Below, piece after piece: positions 10,359 through 18,212 of a stretch of DNA of 64,000 nucleotides. Origin of the DNA: Prauserella isguenensis (GTDB lineage: Bacteria; Actinomycetota; Actinomycetes; Mycobacteriales; Pseudonocardiaceae); contig NZ_JACHWU010000003.1 in the NCBI RefSeq assembly GCF_014191605.1, positions 682,001-746,000 on the forward strand, given 5' to 3'. The notes beneath the pieces were generated by a model that saw nothing but the letters and a program-made list of their open reading frames with translations, had not been told where the DNA came from and made no database searches. Each line of letters opens with the position of its first letter. The stretch's first letter is position 1. The position numbers and the translations under genes were made by a program.

Positions 10359-10503
10359 CCATGCCCGAATCACCCGGTTCCACCGCGTGTGACCTCGGCG
10401 AACACGGTCGGGGCCGGGTAACACGTGGCGAGGCGGGCACACAACGTCGACAATGTCGTAGATCGCGGCGCGAACGTCGTCGGATCACGTGAGGGAGGAC
10501 CGG

Positions 10504-10968
10504 ATGACGTCGACCGGAGGCATGAGCGCGAACACCCGTGAGCGCCTCCAGCAGGAACTGGATGCGCTGCGGCAACAGCGCGAGTCCCTGGCTCCACGGT
10601 TGGGTGAGGATCCGCTGGGCGACAGCGCCGACCAGGCGGATCTGCTGGAGCGCGCCGAGTCGGTGTCGAAACTCGACCGGCGCATCGCCGAGATCACGGA
10701 CCTGTTGCACGGCGGCCCGACCGCCGAGCAGAACGAGGGCCTGCTGCCGTCGGGCACACGGGTGACGCTGAAGTTCGAGGACGGGGACACCGAGGACCTG
10801 CTCGTGGTCGGGTTCACGGCCGAGGCGGAGGACGAGCTGTCCAGCTTGACGGCCGACAGTCCGCTCGGCCGCGCCATCGCGGGTCACTCGAAGGGCGACA
10901 CGATCACCTACCGCACGCCCGGTGGCCAGGTGTCGGCGGAGATCGTCGAGCTCACGCTCCCCGAGTGA
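10504..10968 (+). CDS. GreA/GreB-like RNA polymerase secondary-channel factor
   Basis: 154 residues with an N-terminal coiled coil (TRERLQQELDALRQQRESL through KLDRRIAEITDLL) and a C-terminal FKBP-like GreA_GreB domain (TRVTLKFEDGDTEDLLVVGF, SPLGRAIAGHSKGDTITY). The coiled-coil tip carries acidic residues (GDSADQAD, near Asp40-Asp45), where GreA carries its catalytic acids. Length and pattern resemble the mycobacterial Rv3788-type GreA-like protein more than canonical GreA. It probably binds near the RNAP secondary channel; whether it stimulates cleavage or inhibits cannot be read from sequence. ATG 10504 has GGGAGG 5 nt upstream; a GTG at 10489 is in frame but poorly placed. Confidence 0.85.
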   Translation: MTSTGGMSANTRERLQQELDALRQQRESLAPRLGEDPLGDSADQADLLERAESVSKLDRRIAEITDLLHGGPTAEQNEGLLPSGTRVTLKFEDGDTEDLLVVGFTAEAEDELSSLTADSPLGRAIAGHSKGDTITYRTPGGQVSAEIVELTLPE

Positions 10969-10992
10969 GCGCTCGTAGGCACGGGTACCGAT

Positions 10993-11046
10993 GATCCGGC
11001 CCGGTTTCCTCCGCGCTGACGCGGCGGTGGCAAACCGGGCCGGATC
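10993..11046. terminator. Long hairpin between convergent gre-like gene and phosphoesterase
   Basis: Arms GATCCGGCCCGGTTT (10993-11007) and AAACCGGGCCGGATC (11032-11046) are exact complements of 15 nt around a 24-nt GC-rich loop that can also pair (CCGC...GCGG). It is placed between two convergent stop codons (10968 and 11127), so it likely terminates both. Confidence 0.8.
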
Positions 11047-11094
11047 TCACGGCACTCCGGATCTCACAGCATTCCGGATCTCACGGCACTCCGG
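11040..11094. repeat. Three tandem 17-nt repeats fused to a terminator arm
   Basis: Units CCGGATCTCACGGCACT at 11040-11056, a two-mismatch copy at 11057-11073 and an exact copy at 11074-11090, followed by a partial CCGG. The first unit overlaps the right arm of the preceding terminator. It looks like slipped-strand duplication in non-coding sequence. Confidence 0.75.
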
Positions 11095-11126
11095 GCGGGA
11101 CTCGCCCGCGGGCTCGGTCTCGCGCC

Positions 11127-12962
11127 TCAGTCGGCGCAGCTCAGGGCCGCATGTCCCCAGTCGGCATAGTCCCCGACGGACGTACCGTCGGCGTCCTCGG
11201 CGATCAGCCTGACAGTGTCCGCGCCGTCGACCGCCGCATCGACGGTCACGGCCGCCTCTCCCTGCCGGACCACGCCGCTGCGGTAGACCTCCCGGCCGTC
11301 CGCCTCGACGACGAACACGACGTCACCGGATTCGCCGTCCGGGAAGGGCCGCCGCTGTGAACCCTGCGGGATGTTGTCGTCCAGGCCCGCCTCGGCGGTC
11401 AACCGCGAGCACCGGCCGCCCGCGTAGATCGTGGCCGAGGCCGGGGCGAGCATGCCGAGGCCGTGGTCGTAGTTCCTGCCGTCGATCCTGATCGCTCCGC
11501 GGTCGGCGGGCGCAGGGCCGCCGTTGGTGCGGTCGCGCTCCACCGGACCGTGGGTGTTGCTCTCGCCGAGCAGCGGCAGGGAGGAGACACGGGGATGGCC
11601 GCTCGGGGCCTCGGCGACCGCCACGTCCAGCGACGTCTCGGCGATCTGTCGGCCTGCCCGGTCCCGTGCGGCGACGTCGATGCGCGCGGTTCCGGACGTC
11701 TCCGGCGCCTGCAGCGTCCAGGTCAGCCGCCTGCGCTCTCCCGACTTGACGGGGCCGAGGGAACGCGTCGTGTCCGACTCGGTCGTCCAGCCGTCCGGCA
11801 GGTCCAGTTCGACGGTCGCACCGCCGAGCGCTCCGTTGCCGAGCCGGGCCACCGTCGCCGTGACGTCGACCTGCCGTCCCGGCGCCACCGCTTCCACCGG
11901 GGTGTCCGACGTGAGCGTCGTCCGCCCCGCCCGGTCGACCTTCGGCACGGTCAGCTCGTTGATCACCGTCCCGTTGCGCGCGTCGCGCGCACGGACGACC
12001 GCACCGTCGGGACCGGTCGTTACCTGGATGTACTGCCGGTTCAGCACCGCTCCGGTGTCGACCGCGGTGAAGCCGTCGGGGTGGCCGCCGGCAACGTGGA
12101 CCCGGTCGGCCCACCAGTCCTCGCCGATGTCGGCGTGGGTGTGCGACGAGAAGAGCACCGCCTGCGGGTGGTCGCCGAGGATCTCGCGGATCTCCTCCTC
12201 CATCAGGTGGTAACGGCCTGCGTCACCGTCCGACTGGGTGACGGTGTTCGACAGCGGGTAGTGCGTGAAGACGAAGAACGGCTTGCCGGTGCGCCCGTGG
12301 GCCGCCACGCGGTCGCGGAACCAGTCCAGCTGCCGCTGTCCGATGTGGACGTGGTCGTCGAGGTTCGCGTCCTCCCACCACATCAGCTTGTCCGGGCCGA
12401 TGCCGATCATCGGAACCCCGTTCACGACACGCTCGCCGTACACCTTGTCGGTTCCGGCGAAGTCGAAGTACGTGCCGTAGAGGTCCTCGGGGGTGAAGCC
12501 GTTCGGCCAGCTGGGCTGGCACAACGTCTGCTGGTCGCACCAGGCGGGTGCGTACGCCTCGTGGTTGCCGAACGACGAAAGCAGCGGCTGGTCGCGGTCG
12601 TGGGCATCCATGACCTCGCGAACCTCGGCGTACTCCTCGGCGTAGCCGCGGTCGACGATGTCGCCGTTGATCACCGTGGCGGCCGAATCCGGTGCGGCCC
12701 TCTCGGCGTCGGTCAGGACCGCGTCCCAGTCGTCGATGTGCCCCTGGATGTCGCTGAAGACGTCGAAGGTGGTCGTGCCCGGGTCGCCGGGCCGATGGTC
12801 GGCCGGGACCGGTCCGGCGGATCGCTCGGGTCCGTCGGCCGCGGCGAGGGCGGGCTGTGCCAGCAGGGTCGCGCCTGCGACCGCGACGAGCGCTGCACGC
12901 AGCCGGGGCCGGTGTGTGCGGGTTCGGGGAGTGTGTTGCTGGGCAGTGTGTCGCTGGACCAT
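11127..12962 (-). CDS. Secreted calcineurin-like phosphoesterase with NEW3 and NPCBM-type domains
   Basis: 611 residues. An N-terminal signal peptide (basic RTHRPRLRAAL, hydrophobic stretch, likely cleavage after QPALA) sends it out of the cell. The metallophosphoesterase domain shows GDIVDRG (GDxxD), GNHEAYAP, FTHYPL and SSHTHAD. The first metal motif is SDIQGH, with Gln where DxH is usual, and the last is SHTH in place of GHTH. A NEW3-like beta domain follows (EAVAPGRQVDVTATVARLGN), then a C-terminal NPCBM/NEW2-like galactose-binding-type domain (IRIDGRNYDHGLGMLAPA). The substrate is unknown; the carbohydrate-binding-type tail suggests a surface or polymer-bound phosphoester. Start: ATG 12962 chosen over TTG 12983; neither has a clear Shine-Dalgarno. 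Confidence 0.85.
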   Translation of the reverse strand: MVQRHTAQQHTPRTRTHRPRLRAALVAVAGATLLAQPALAAADGPERSAGPVPADHRPGDPGTTTFDVFSDIQGHIDDWDAVLTDAERAAPDSAATVINGDIVDRGYAEEYAEVREVMDAHDRDQPLLSSFGNHEAYAPAWCDQQTLCQPSWPNGFTPEDLYGTYFDFAGTDKVYGERVVNGVPMIGIGPDKLMWWEDANLDDHVHIGQRQLDWFRDRVAAHGRTGKPFFVFTHYPLSNTVTQSDGDAGRYHLMEEEIREILGDHPQAVLFSSHTHADIGEDWWADRVHVAGGHPDGFTAVDTGAVLNRQYIQVTTGPDGAVVRARDARNGTVINELTVPKVDRAGRTTLTSDTPVEAVAPGRQVDVTATVARLGNGALGGATVELDLPDGWTTESDTTRSLGPVKSGERRRLTWTLQAPETSGTARIDVAARDRAGRQIAETSLDVAVAEAPSGHPRVSSLPLLGESNTHGPVERDRTNGGPAPADRGAIRIDGRNYDHGLGMLAPASATIYAGGRCSRLTAEAGLDDNIPQGSQRRPFPDGESGDVVFVVEADGREVYRSGVVRQGEAAVTVDAAVDGADTVRLIAEDADGTSVGDYADWGHAALSCAD

Positions 12963-13030
12963 GTGGTCAGCATGGCTAAACAACGGGACCGGTTACCGAC
13001 ATCGAGACGATCTCGCCGCTGCCACCGGGT

Positions 13031-13048
13031 GAACGAAGAGATTCGTTC
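13031..13048. promoter_or_regulatory. Inverted repeat upstream of the secreted phosphoesterase
   Basis: GAACGAA and TTCGTTC are perfect arms around GAGA, about 70 bp before the phosphoesterase start. On the gene's strand one PHO-box-like heptamer GTTCACC overlaps the repeat, but no second direct copy is visible, so a Pho link is only a guess. The rest of the ~174-bp gap shows nothing else. Confidence 0.35.
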
Positions 13049-13136
13049 CGATCGACCGGTATGCCCGACTGGCACACACGGCCGCGCCCGACCTCGACGG
13101 CGACCGTAGACTGCGCCGGTCACGAGGTCTGCACGG

Positions 13137-13970
13137 TCACGCTGCCCGGCCGAAGCTCCGCGCCGAGAGCCACCGATGCAGCCGCGTCGCCAGGCGCGCG
13201 GGCTGGTCGAGCTGGATGAGGTGCCCCGCGTCGTCGACGAGCTCCAGCTCGGCGCCCGGGATCGTGGCGGCGAGCCGGTGGGCCCTGTCGACCGGGATCC
13301 ACGTGTCCTCGCGGCCCCAGACGACGAGTACGGGCAGGTCGAGTTCGCCGTACCGGGGCTGCACGGCATCGGTGTAGGCCTGGTCGGCCTCGGCCATCTG
13401 CCGGTAGAAGGCCCGCCGGCCGACCTCGCCGAGCCACGGTGCCACGAGCGCGGCGAGGTCGGCCTCACGCAGCCCGCGGTGACTCGCTCCGCTGATGTAG
13501 GTGCGGACGAGACTCTCGTGAATGTCCGGGGCGAGTGTCGTGAACGCCTCGGGGGTGTCACGCACCTGCCGGAAGAACTCCGACCCCCACGGGGCGAGCG
13601 CGACGACGTCGACCAGCGCGAGTGAGGCGTAGGCGGAGCCGTGCAGCAGGTGTGCCCGCAGGGAGACCGCCCCGCCGTAGTCGTGGGTGACCAGGTGCGG
13701 GCGGTCGAGGTTCCAGTGCTCGAGCAGGTCGGCGAGCAGCTCACCCTGAACGTCGAGCGACACGGGGTGCTCGGGCAGTTTCGACGACGCCCCGTAACCC
13801 GGCATGTCCCACAGGTAGACGGTGAACTCGGCCGACAGCGCGTCCGCGAAAGGCTCCCACAGCCTCGACGACCACGGTGTGCCGTGGCAGAACACCACGG
13901 GCGGGCCACTGCCGCGTGAGGCCCAGCGGACGGTGCGGTCGCGCCAGTCGAACGTCTCGGTCAGCTGCAT
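13137..13970 (-). CDS. Alpha/beta hydrolase, haloalkane-dehalogenase/epoxide-hydrolase type, coupled to mftR
   Basis: 277 residues with an alpha/beta-hydrolase fold. The oxyanion HG motif is VVFCHGTPWSS. The nucleophile elbow is VTHDYGGAVS with Asp97, so the expected chemistry is attack by Asp, as in dehalogenases and epoxide hydrolases, not a Ser esterase. The probable acid is Asp in REDTWIPVD and the base His in DDAGHLIQLD. The ATG at 13970 lies inside the 3' end of mftR (10-base overlap) and has AGGAG 5 nt upstream, so it is co-transcribed with the mycofactocin regulator. That linkage suggests a role in handling a substrate related to mycofactocin-dependent alcohol metabolism, but this is inference. 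Confidence 0.85.
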   Translation of the reverse strand: MQLTETFDWRDRTVRWASRGSGPPVVFCHGTPWSSRLWEPFADALSAEFTVYLWDMPGYGASSKLPEHPVSLDVQGELLADLLEHWNLDRPHLVTHDYGGAVSLRAHLLHGSAYASLALVDVVALAPWGSEFFRQVRDTPEAFTTLAPDIHESLVRTYISGASHRGLREADLAALVAPWLGEVGRRAFYRQMAEADQAYTDAVQPRYGELDLPVLVVWGREDTWIPVDRAHRLAATIPGAELELVDDAGHLIQLDQPARLATRLHRWLSARSFGRAA

Positions 13971-14575
13971 CGGGACTCCTCTTCGAAACCACGGGCCAGC
14001 TCGGCGAAAGCGGTGTCCAGCACGGCGCACAGGTCGCTTCCCTGGCCACCGAGCCAATGTTCGTACGCGGCGAGCGCGGTGCCGAGTGCAGCGTGGGCGA
14101 TCGCCTGCGGGCGCAGGTCGCCGGGGTGCGCGCCGGTCCGGCGTGCGGCGAACTCGGCGACCACCGCGCGCCAGTCCGCGTAGCGCAACGTCGAATGCGC
14201 CTGGAGCGCGGGAACCCGCAGGATCAGTTCGAGACGTCTGCGGTGCCGGTCGGTCTCGCCCTCGTCGACCCGGTTGAAGTCGACGACCACCGCGCGCAGC
14301 GATTCCATGACCGGCTCGCCCTCGGGCCGGGCGGCGAACCGTTCGCGCATGTATTCGAGGTGGTCGGTGAAGGCGCCCCACACCACGTCGTTCTTCGAGT
14401 CGAAGTACCGGAAGAACGTGCGCCTGCCGATGCCCGCGGCCTTCGCGATGTCGTCGACGGTCGTGGCGTCGAACCCGTCGCGGTCGAACAGGCGGAACGC
14501 GACCTTCTCGAGTTCGACCCGACTGGTCGAGGGGCGGCGACCCGGCCGTCCGGGTGGACTCGCGGCGGTACTCAC
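13961..14575 (-). CDS. mftR: Mycofactocin system TetR-family regulator MftR
   Basis: A TetR-type repressor of 204 residues. The N-terminal HTH reads VELEKVAFRLFDRDGFDATT, followed by VDDIAKAAGIGRRTFFRYFDSK, and is followed by a helical ligand-binding domain. It is divergent from mftA with 79 bp between start codons, the standard place for MftR; family knowledge says it represses the mft operon and responds to long-chain acyl-CoA. I prefer GTG 14575 (GGAAGGGG 4-5 nt upstream) to the in-frame GTG at 14596, which would place coding sequence over the putative operator. The stop overlaps the downstream hydrolase start. Confidence 0.92.
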   Translation of the reverse strand: MSTAASPPGRPGRRPSTSRVELEKVAFRLFDRDGFDATTVDDIAKAAGIGRRTFFRYFDSKNDVVWGAFTDHLEYMRERFAARPEGEPVMESLRAVVVDFNRVDEGETDRHRRRLELILRVPALQAHSTLRYADWRAVVAEFAARRTGAHPGDLRPQAIAHAALGTALAAYEHWLGGQGSDLCAVLDTAFAELARGFEEESRCS

Positions 14576-14589
14576 CTGACCCCTTCCAT

Positions 14590-14605
14590 TTGACACCGGG
14601 TGCCA
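14590..14605. promoter_or_regulatory. Candidate MftR operator and -35 element between mftR and mftA
   Basis: Arms TGACACC and GGTGCCA (14591-14597 and 14599-14605) form an inverted repeat with one mismatch about a central G. TTGACA at 14590-14595, a good -35 hexamer, overlaps the left arm. It is 15 bp from the mftR start and 49 bp from mftA. Binding by MftR is inferred only from position. Confidence 0.45.
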
Positions 14606-14654
14606 TTAATGTCGTGTGCGCTGTCCCACACAACGACGTGAAAGGTAGCGTGCC

Positions 14655-14753
14655 ATGTCCGAGAACCACACGGTCACCACCGCCGAGGCGGACATCGAGG
14701 AGGACCTGCTCGTCGAGGAGGTCTCCATCGACGGAATGTGCGGTGTCTACTGA
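14655..14753 (+). CDS. mftA: Mycofactocin precursor peptide MftA
   Basis: A 32-residue ribosomal precursor starting MSENHTVTT and ending IDGMCGVY, the invariant C-terminus of MftA. The terminal Val-Tyr pair is the part converted by MftC to a decarboxylated, cyclised product, and MftE releases it. The leader is acidic (EADIEEDLLVEE), as expected for binding to the MftB recognition protein. AAAGG (14641-14645) lies 9 nt before the ATG. Its last codons overlap the mftB start by 11 nt. Confidence 0.97.
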   Translation: MSENHTVTTAEADIEEDLLVEEVSIDGMCGVY

Positions 14754-15024
14754 GACATTCGCCCCGGACCGGCCGTATCGACTCTCCCCGAGTGTCGCTC
14801 TGCGGCCGGAACCGTTCGGGGCGCTCGTCTACGACTTCACCACGCGGAAGCTCTCCTTCCTGAAGACCCGACTGCTCGTCGACGTCGTGCACGCGCTGGA
14901 CGACGCGCCGGACGCACACGCGGCGCTGCGGTCGGCCGAGGTACCCGACGACGACCACGACCGGTACCTCGACGCCCTCGCGGGGCTCGCCTCCGCGGGC
15001 ACGATCGAAGTCAGAGGTGACTGA
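14743..15024 (+). CDS. mftB: Mycofactocin RiPP-recognition protein MftB
   Basis: A 93-residue PqqD-like/RRE chaperone that presents MftA to MftC. Start GTG 14743 sits inside the last codons of mftA and gives VSTETFAPDRPYRLSPSVAL; the pattern LRPEPFGALVYDFTTRKLSFLK is typical of MftB. The overlap with mftA (14743-14753) implies coupled translation, which would keep chaperone and substrate in proportion. The stop TGA directly abuts the ATG of mftC. Confidence 0.93.
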   Translation: MSTETFAPDRPYRLSPSVALRPEPFGALVYDFTTRKLSFLKTRLLVDVVHALDDAPDAHAALRSAEVPDDDHDRYLDALAGLASAGTIEVRGD

Positions 15025-16242
15025 ATGAAACTCGTCGAGCATTTCCAACACGGGCTCGACGCACCGATCTGCCTGACGTGGGAACTGACCTACGCCTGCA
15101 ATCTCTCGTGCGTGCACTGCCTCTCCTCCTCCGGCCGCCGCGATCCTCGGGAACTGTCCACAGAGGAATGCAAGGCGGTCGTCGACGAACTGCAGCGGCT
15201 ACAGGTGTTCTACGTGAACATCGGCGGCGGCGAACCCACCGTTCGATCGGATTTCTGGGAGATCGTCGAATACGCCGTCGACCACCAGGTCGGCGTGAAA
15301 TTCTCCACCAACGGGGTGCGGATCACGCCGGAACGCGCTCGGTGGCTGGCCGAATCGGACTACGTCGACGTGCAACTGTCGCTCGACGGCGCCACTCCCG
15401 AGGTCAACGACCCGGTCCGCGGCGACGGATCGTTCGACACGACCATGACCGCGATGCGCAATCTCCGTGACGCCGGGTTCACCGGATTCAAGATCAGCGT
15501 GGTCATGACCCGGCACAACATCGGCCAGCTCGACGAGTTCAAACGCATCGCCGACGAGTTCGACGCCCAGCTGCGGATCACACGGCTGCGTCCGTCCGGG
15601 CGGGGCGCGGACACGTGGGACGAGCTGCACCCGCTGCCGGAACAGCAGCTCGAGCTCTACGACTGGCTCGTCGCCCACGGCGAGGACGTGCTCACCGGGG
15701 ATTCGTTCTTCCACCTCAACGCGCTGGGCTCGACGCCGCTGCCGGGACTGAACCTGTGCGGTGCGGGCCGCGTGGTGTGCCTGATCGACCCGGTCGGCGA
15801 CGTCTACGCCTGCCCGTTCGCGATCCACGAGGAGTTCCGCGGCGGCAACGTCCGTGACGAGGGTGGATTCACGGGCGTGTGGCGGGGATCGGACCTGTTC
15901 TCCCGTCTGCGCGAGCCGCAGACCGGCGGCGCGTGCAGTTCGTGCTCGGCCTTCGACTCGTGCCAGGGCGGGTGCATGGCGGCGAAGTTCTTCACCGGTC
16001 TTCCGCTGGACGGGCCTGATCCCGAGTGCGTCAAGGGCAACGGCGAACGCGCGCTCGAACTCGTGGGAGCGGGCGCGCCGAAACCGACGCCGGACAAGGA
16101 CCACTCCCGCACGGGCAAGAAGAAGCAGACGGGCGTGCCGGTCGCGATCGGCTGGGGGCCGCCCGAACCCGAACGACTGCCCGACCGTGCGTGTGACACG
16201 AGTCCGCTGGCCGGCATGCCCGCACCGAGGGAGGTCCGCTGA
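15025..16242 (+). CDS. mftC: Mycofactocin radical SAM maturase MftC
   Basis: A radical SAM/SPASM enzyme of 405 residues. The SAM-cluster motif is C25-x3-C29-x2-C32 (YACNLSCVHC), followed by GGGEPTVRSDF. The C-terminal SPASM cysteines are in LCGAGRVVC, GDVYACPFAI, CSSCSAFDSCQGGCM and DPEC. Known MftC performs oxidative decarboxylation of the MftA C-terminal Tyr and then joins the Val beta-carbon to form a pyrrolidinone. The ATG starts directly after the mftB TGA. The last ~50 residues (after GERALELVGAG) are a basic, Pro-rich tail beyond the SPASM region. Confidence 0.97.
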   Translation: MKLVEHFQHGLDAPICLTWELTYACNLSCVHCLSSSGRRDPRELSTEECKAVVDELQRLQVFYVNIGGGEPTVRSDFWEIVEYAVDHQVGVKFSTNGVRITPERARWLAESDYVDVQLSLDGATPEVNDPVRGDGSFDTTMTAMRNLRDAGFTGFKISVVMTRHNIGQLDEFKRIADEFDAQLRITRLRPSGRGADTWDELHPLPEQQLELYDWLVAHGEDVLTGDSFFHLNALGSTPLPGLNLCGAGRVVCLIDPVGDVYACPFAIHEEFRGGNVRDEGGFTGVWRGSDLFSRLREPQTGGACSSCSAFDSCQGGCMAAKFFTGLPLDGPDPECVKGNGERALELVGAGAPKPTPDKDHSRTGKKKQTGVPVAIGWGPPEPERLPDRACDTSPLAGMPAPREVR

Positions 16243-17414
16243 TGGCCAGCACGAAGGACTGGTTCGAAACCGTCGCCGAGGCGCGCGAGCGTGCGCGCAA
16301 ACGTCTGCCCAGGTCGGTGTTCCTTGCGCTGCACGCGGGGTCCGAGGCGGGCGGAACGCTGGCCGACAACACGGCGGCGTTCGCCGAACTCGGTCTGCGC
16401 CCGCGGATCGCCGACCTGCCACCCGAACGGGTGCAGGCGACGAAGGTGCTCGGCAGCGACATCTCGTTGCCGGTGATCGTCTCGCCCACGGGCGTGCAGG
16501 CGGTGCACCCGGACGGCGAGGTGGCGGTCGCCAAGGGTGCGGCGCAGTCGGGCACGGCGATCGGGCTGAGCTCGTTCGCCTCCAAGCCCGTCGAGGACGT
16601 CGCGGCCGTCAACGACAACACGCACTTCCAGGTGTACTGGCAGGGCAGCCGCGACGACATGCTCGCGCGCATGGAGCGCGCCAAGCGCGCGGGCGCGAAG
16701 GCGCTCATCGTCACGCTGGACTGGGTGTTCGCGACCGCCCGTGACTGGGGGTCGCCGCCGATCCCGGAGAAGGTCGACCTGAAGACCGCCGTGAAGTTCG
16801 CCCCGGAGGTGCTGCGTAAACCCGGCTGGCTCGGCACGTATCTGCGGTCGGGGTCGCTGCCGGACCTGACGACGCCGAACATCGTGCCCCGGGGGCAGCA
16901 GGGACCGGCTTTCTTCGGCGCCTACGGCGAGTGGATGGGCACCACGCCGCCGTCCTGGGACGACCTGGCGTGGCTGCGTAGCCAGTGGGACGGTCCGTTC
17001 GTGGTCAAGGGCGTCTACCGGCCCGACGACGCGAAACGGGCCGTCGACATCGGGGCGAGCGCGATCTCGGTCTCCAACCACGGCGGCAACAACCTCGACT
17101 CGACGCCCGCGACGATCCGCACGCTGCCCGGTGTCTCGAAGGCCGTCGGCGGGCAGGTCGAGGTGCTGCTGGACGGCGGTATCCGCCGCGGCAGCGATGT
17201 CGTCAAGGCCCTGGCCCTGGGCGCGAACGCCGTGCTGATCGGCCGTGCCTACCTGTGGGGCCTCGCCGCGGGCGGTGAGCGCGGCGTGCACAACGTGCTG
17301 GAGATCCTGCGCCAGGGCATCGACAGCACGCTCTACGGGCTCGGCAAGAAGTCGGTGCACGATCTGGAGCCGAGCGACGTGGTCGTGCCGGACGACTTCA
17401 CGCGAGGTATGTGA
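16242..17414 (+). CDS. mftD: Mycofactocin FMN-dependent dehydrogenase MftD
   Basis: 390 residues of the FMN-dependent alpha-hydroxy-acid dehydrogenase (LldD-like) barrel family. Known MftD oxidatively deaminates the cyclised Val-Tyr intermediate to the redox-active premycofactocin. Visible motifs are PVIVSPTGVQ, FQVYWQG, ALIVTLDW and the FMN/active-site segment SNHGGNNLDSTPATI, where classical lactate dehydrogenases have SNHGGRQLD; loss of that Arg fits a substrate other than a hydroxy acid. FMN phosphate binding is in LLDGGIRRGSDVVKAL and GANAVLIGRAYLWGL. ATG overlaps the mftC stop by one base (TGATG). Confidence 0.95.
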   Translation: MASTKDWFETVAEARERARKRLPRSVFLALHAGSEAGGTLADNTAAFAELGLRPRIADLPPERVQATKVLGSDISLPVIVSPTGVQAVHPDGEVAVAKGAAQSGTAIGLSSFASKPVEDVAAVNDNTHFQVYWQGSRDDMLARMERAKRAGAKALIVTLDWVFATARDWGSPPIPEKVDLKTAVKFAPEVLRKPGWLGTYLRSGSLPDLTTPNIVPRGQQGPAFFGAYGEWMGTTPPSWDDLAWLRSQWDGPFVVKGVYRPDDAKRAVDIGASAISVSNHGGNNLDSTPATIRTLPGVSKAVGGQVEVLLDGGIRRGSDVVKALALGANAVLIGRAYLWGLAAGGERGVHNVLEILRQGIDSTLYGLGKKSVHDLEPSDVVVPDDFTRGM

Positions 17415-17420
17415 CCCGCC

Positions 17421-18212
17421 GTGCCGGTCGCGCTGGTGACGGGGGCGGCGCGCGGGATCGGCGCCGCGGTGGTCCGCAGGCTCGCGTCGGCGGGCTGGCG
17501 GGTCGTGGCGGTCGACATCGCCGCCGAAGCCGGCGGTGATCCCGCCACGCTGCCCGACGTCACGTATCCCCTCGGCACCCGGGAGCAACTGTCCACTCTG
17601 GCCGGCGAGTTCCCCGAGACGGTCGCCGATGTCGTGGCGGACGTGCGCGACGCCGAGGCGCTGCACTCGGCCGTCGCCACCGCCGAGGCCGAGTTCGGCG
17701 GGCTCGACGCGGCGGTGGCGTGCGCCGCGGTGATGGCGGGCGGCACGCCGCTGTGGGAGACGACCGACGCCGAGTGGTCGGCGCTGTTCGACACCGGCGT
17801 GACCGGGGTCGCCAACCTGGCGAGAGCGGCCGTGCCCGCGCTGCTGCGGTCGCGGCAGGGCCGGTTCGTCGCACTGGCGTCGTCGGCGGCCCACCACGGC
17901 CTGTGGCACCTGGCGGGCTACAACGCGGCCAAACACGCCGTCGTGGGGCTGATCAAGGGGCTCGCCGAGGACCTGCGCGGCACGGGTGTGTGCGCGACGG
18001 CGGTCTCGCCCGGGTCGACCCGCACCGACCTCCTCGACGCCACGGCGCGCCTCTACGATCTGGGGAGTATGGACGAGTTCGCGAGCCACCAACTGCACGA
18101 GCGCCTCCTCGAGCCCGACGAGGTGGCGGCGGTCGTGGCGTTCCTGTGTTCGGCGGAGTCGTCGGCGATCACGGGAACCGTCGTGCACGCGGACGGTGGG
18201 TTCCGACCGTGA
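17421..18212 (+). CDS. Mycofactocin-coupled SDR family oxidoreductase
   Basis: A short-chain dehydrogenase of 263 residues: TGAARGIG cofactor motif, SSAAHHG catalytic Ser, and YNAAKHAVVG (YxxxK). Between the second strand and DVRD there is an inserted stretch (AGGDPATLPDVTYPLGTREQ and on), the type of insertion known in mycofactocin-associated SDRs, which hold NAD(H) without exchange and pass electrons to mycofactocin. It sits between mftD and mftF: 6 nt after mftD and overlapping mftF by GTGA. The substrate is unknown; it could be an enzyme using the finished cofactor or one acting in its maturation. Confidence 0.88.
   Translation: MPVALVTGAARGIGAAVVRRLASAGWRVVAVDIAAEAGGDPATLPDVTYPLGTREQLSTLAGEFPETVADVVADVRDAEALHSAVATAEAEFGGLDAAVACAAVMAGGTPLWETTDAEWSALFDTGVTGVANLARAAVPALLRSRQGRFVALASSAAHHGLWHLAGYNAAKHAVVGLIKGLAEDLRGTGVCATAVSPGSTRTDLLDATARLYDLGSMDEFASHQLHERLLEPDEVAAVVAFLCSAESSAITGTVVHADGGFRP

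Noticed and set aside
8967-10442. Upstream extension of the ilvD frame across tex
   Set aside because: The frame is open by codon bias only; IlvD homology starts at the ATG at 7901.
15804-18188. 794-codon open frame antisense to mftC, mftD and the SDR
   Set aside because: Low-complexity Arg/Gly/Val composition and complete overlap with well-supported genes.
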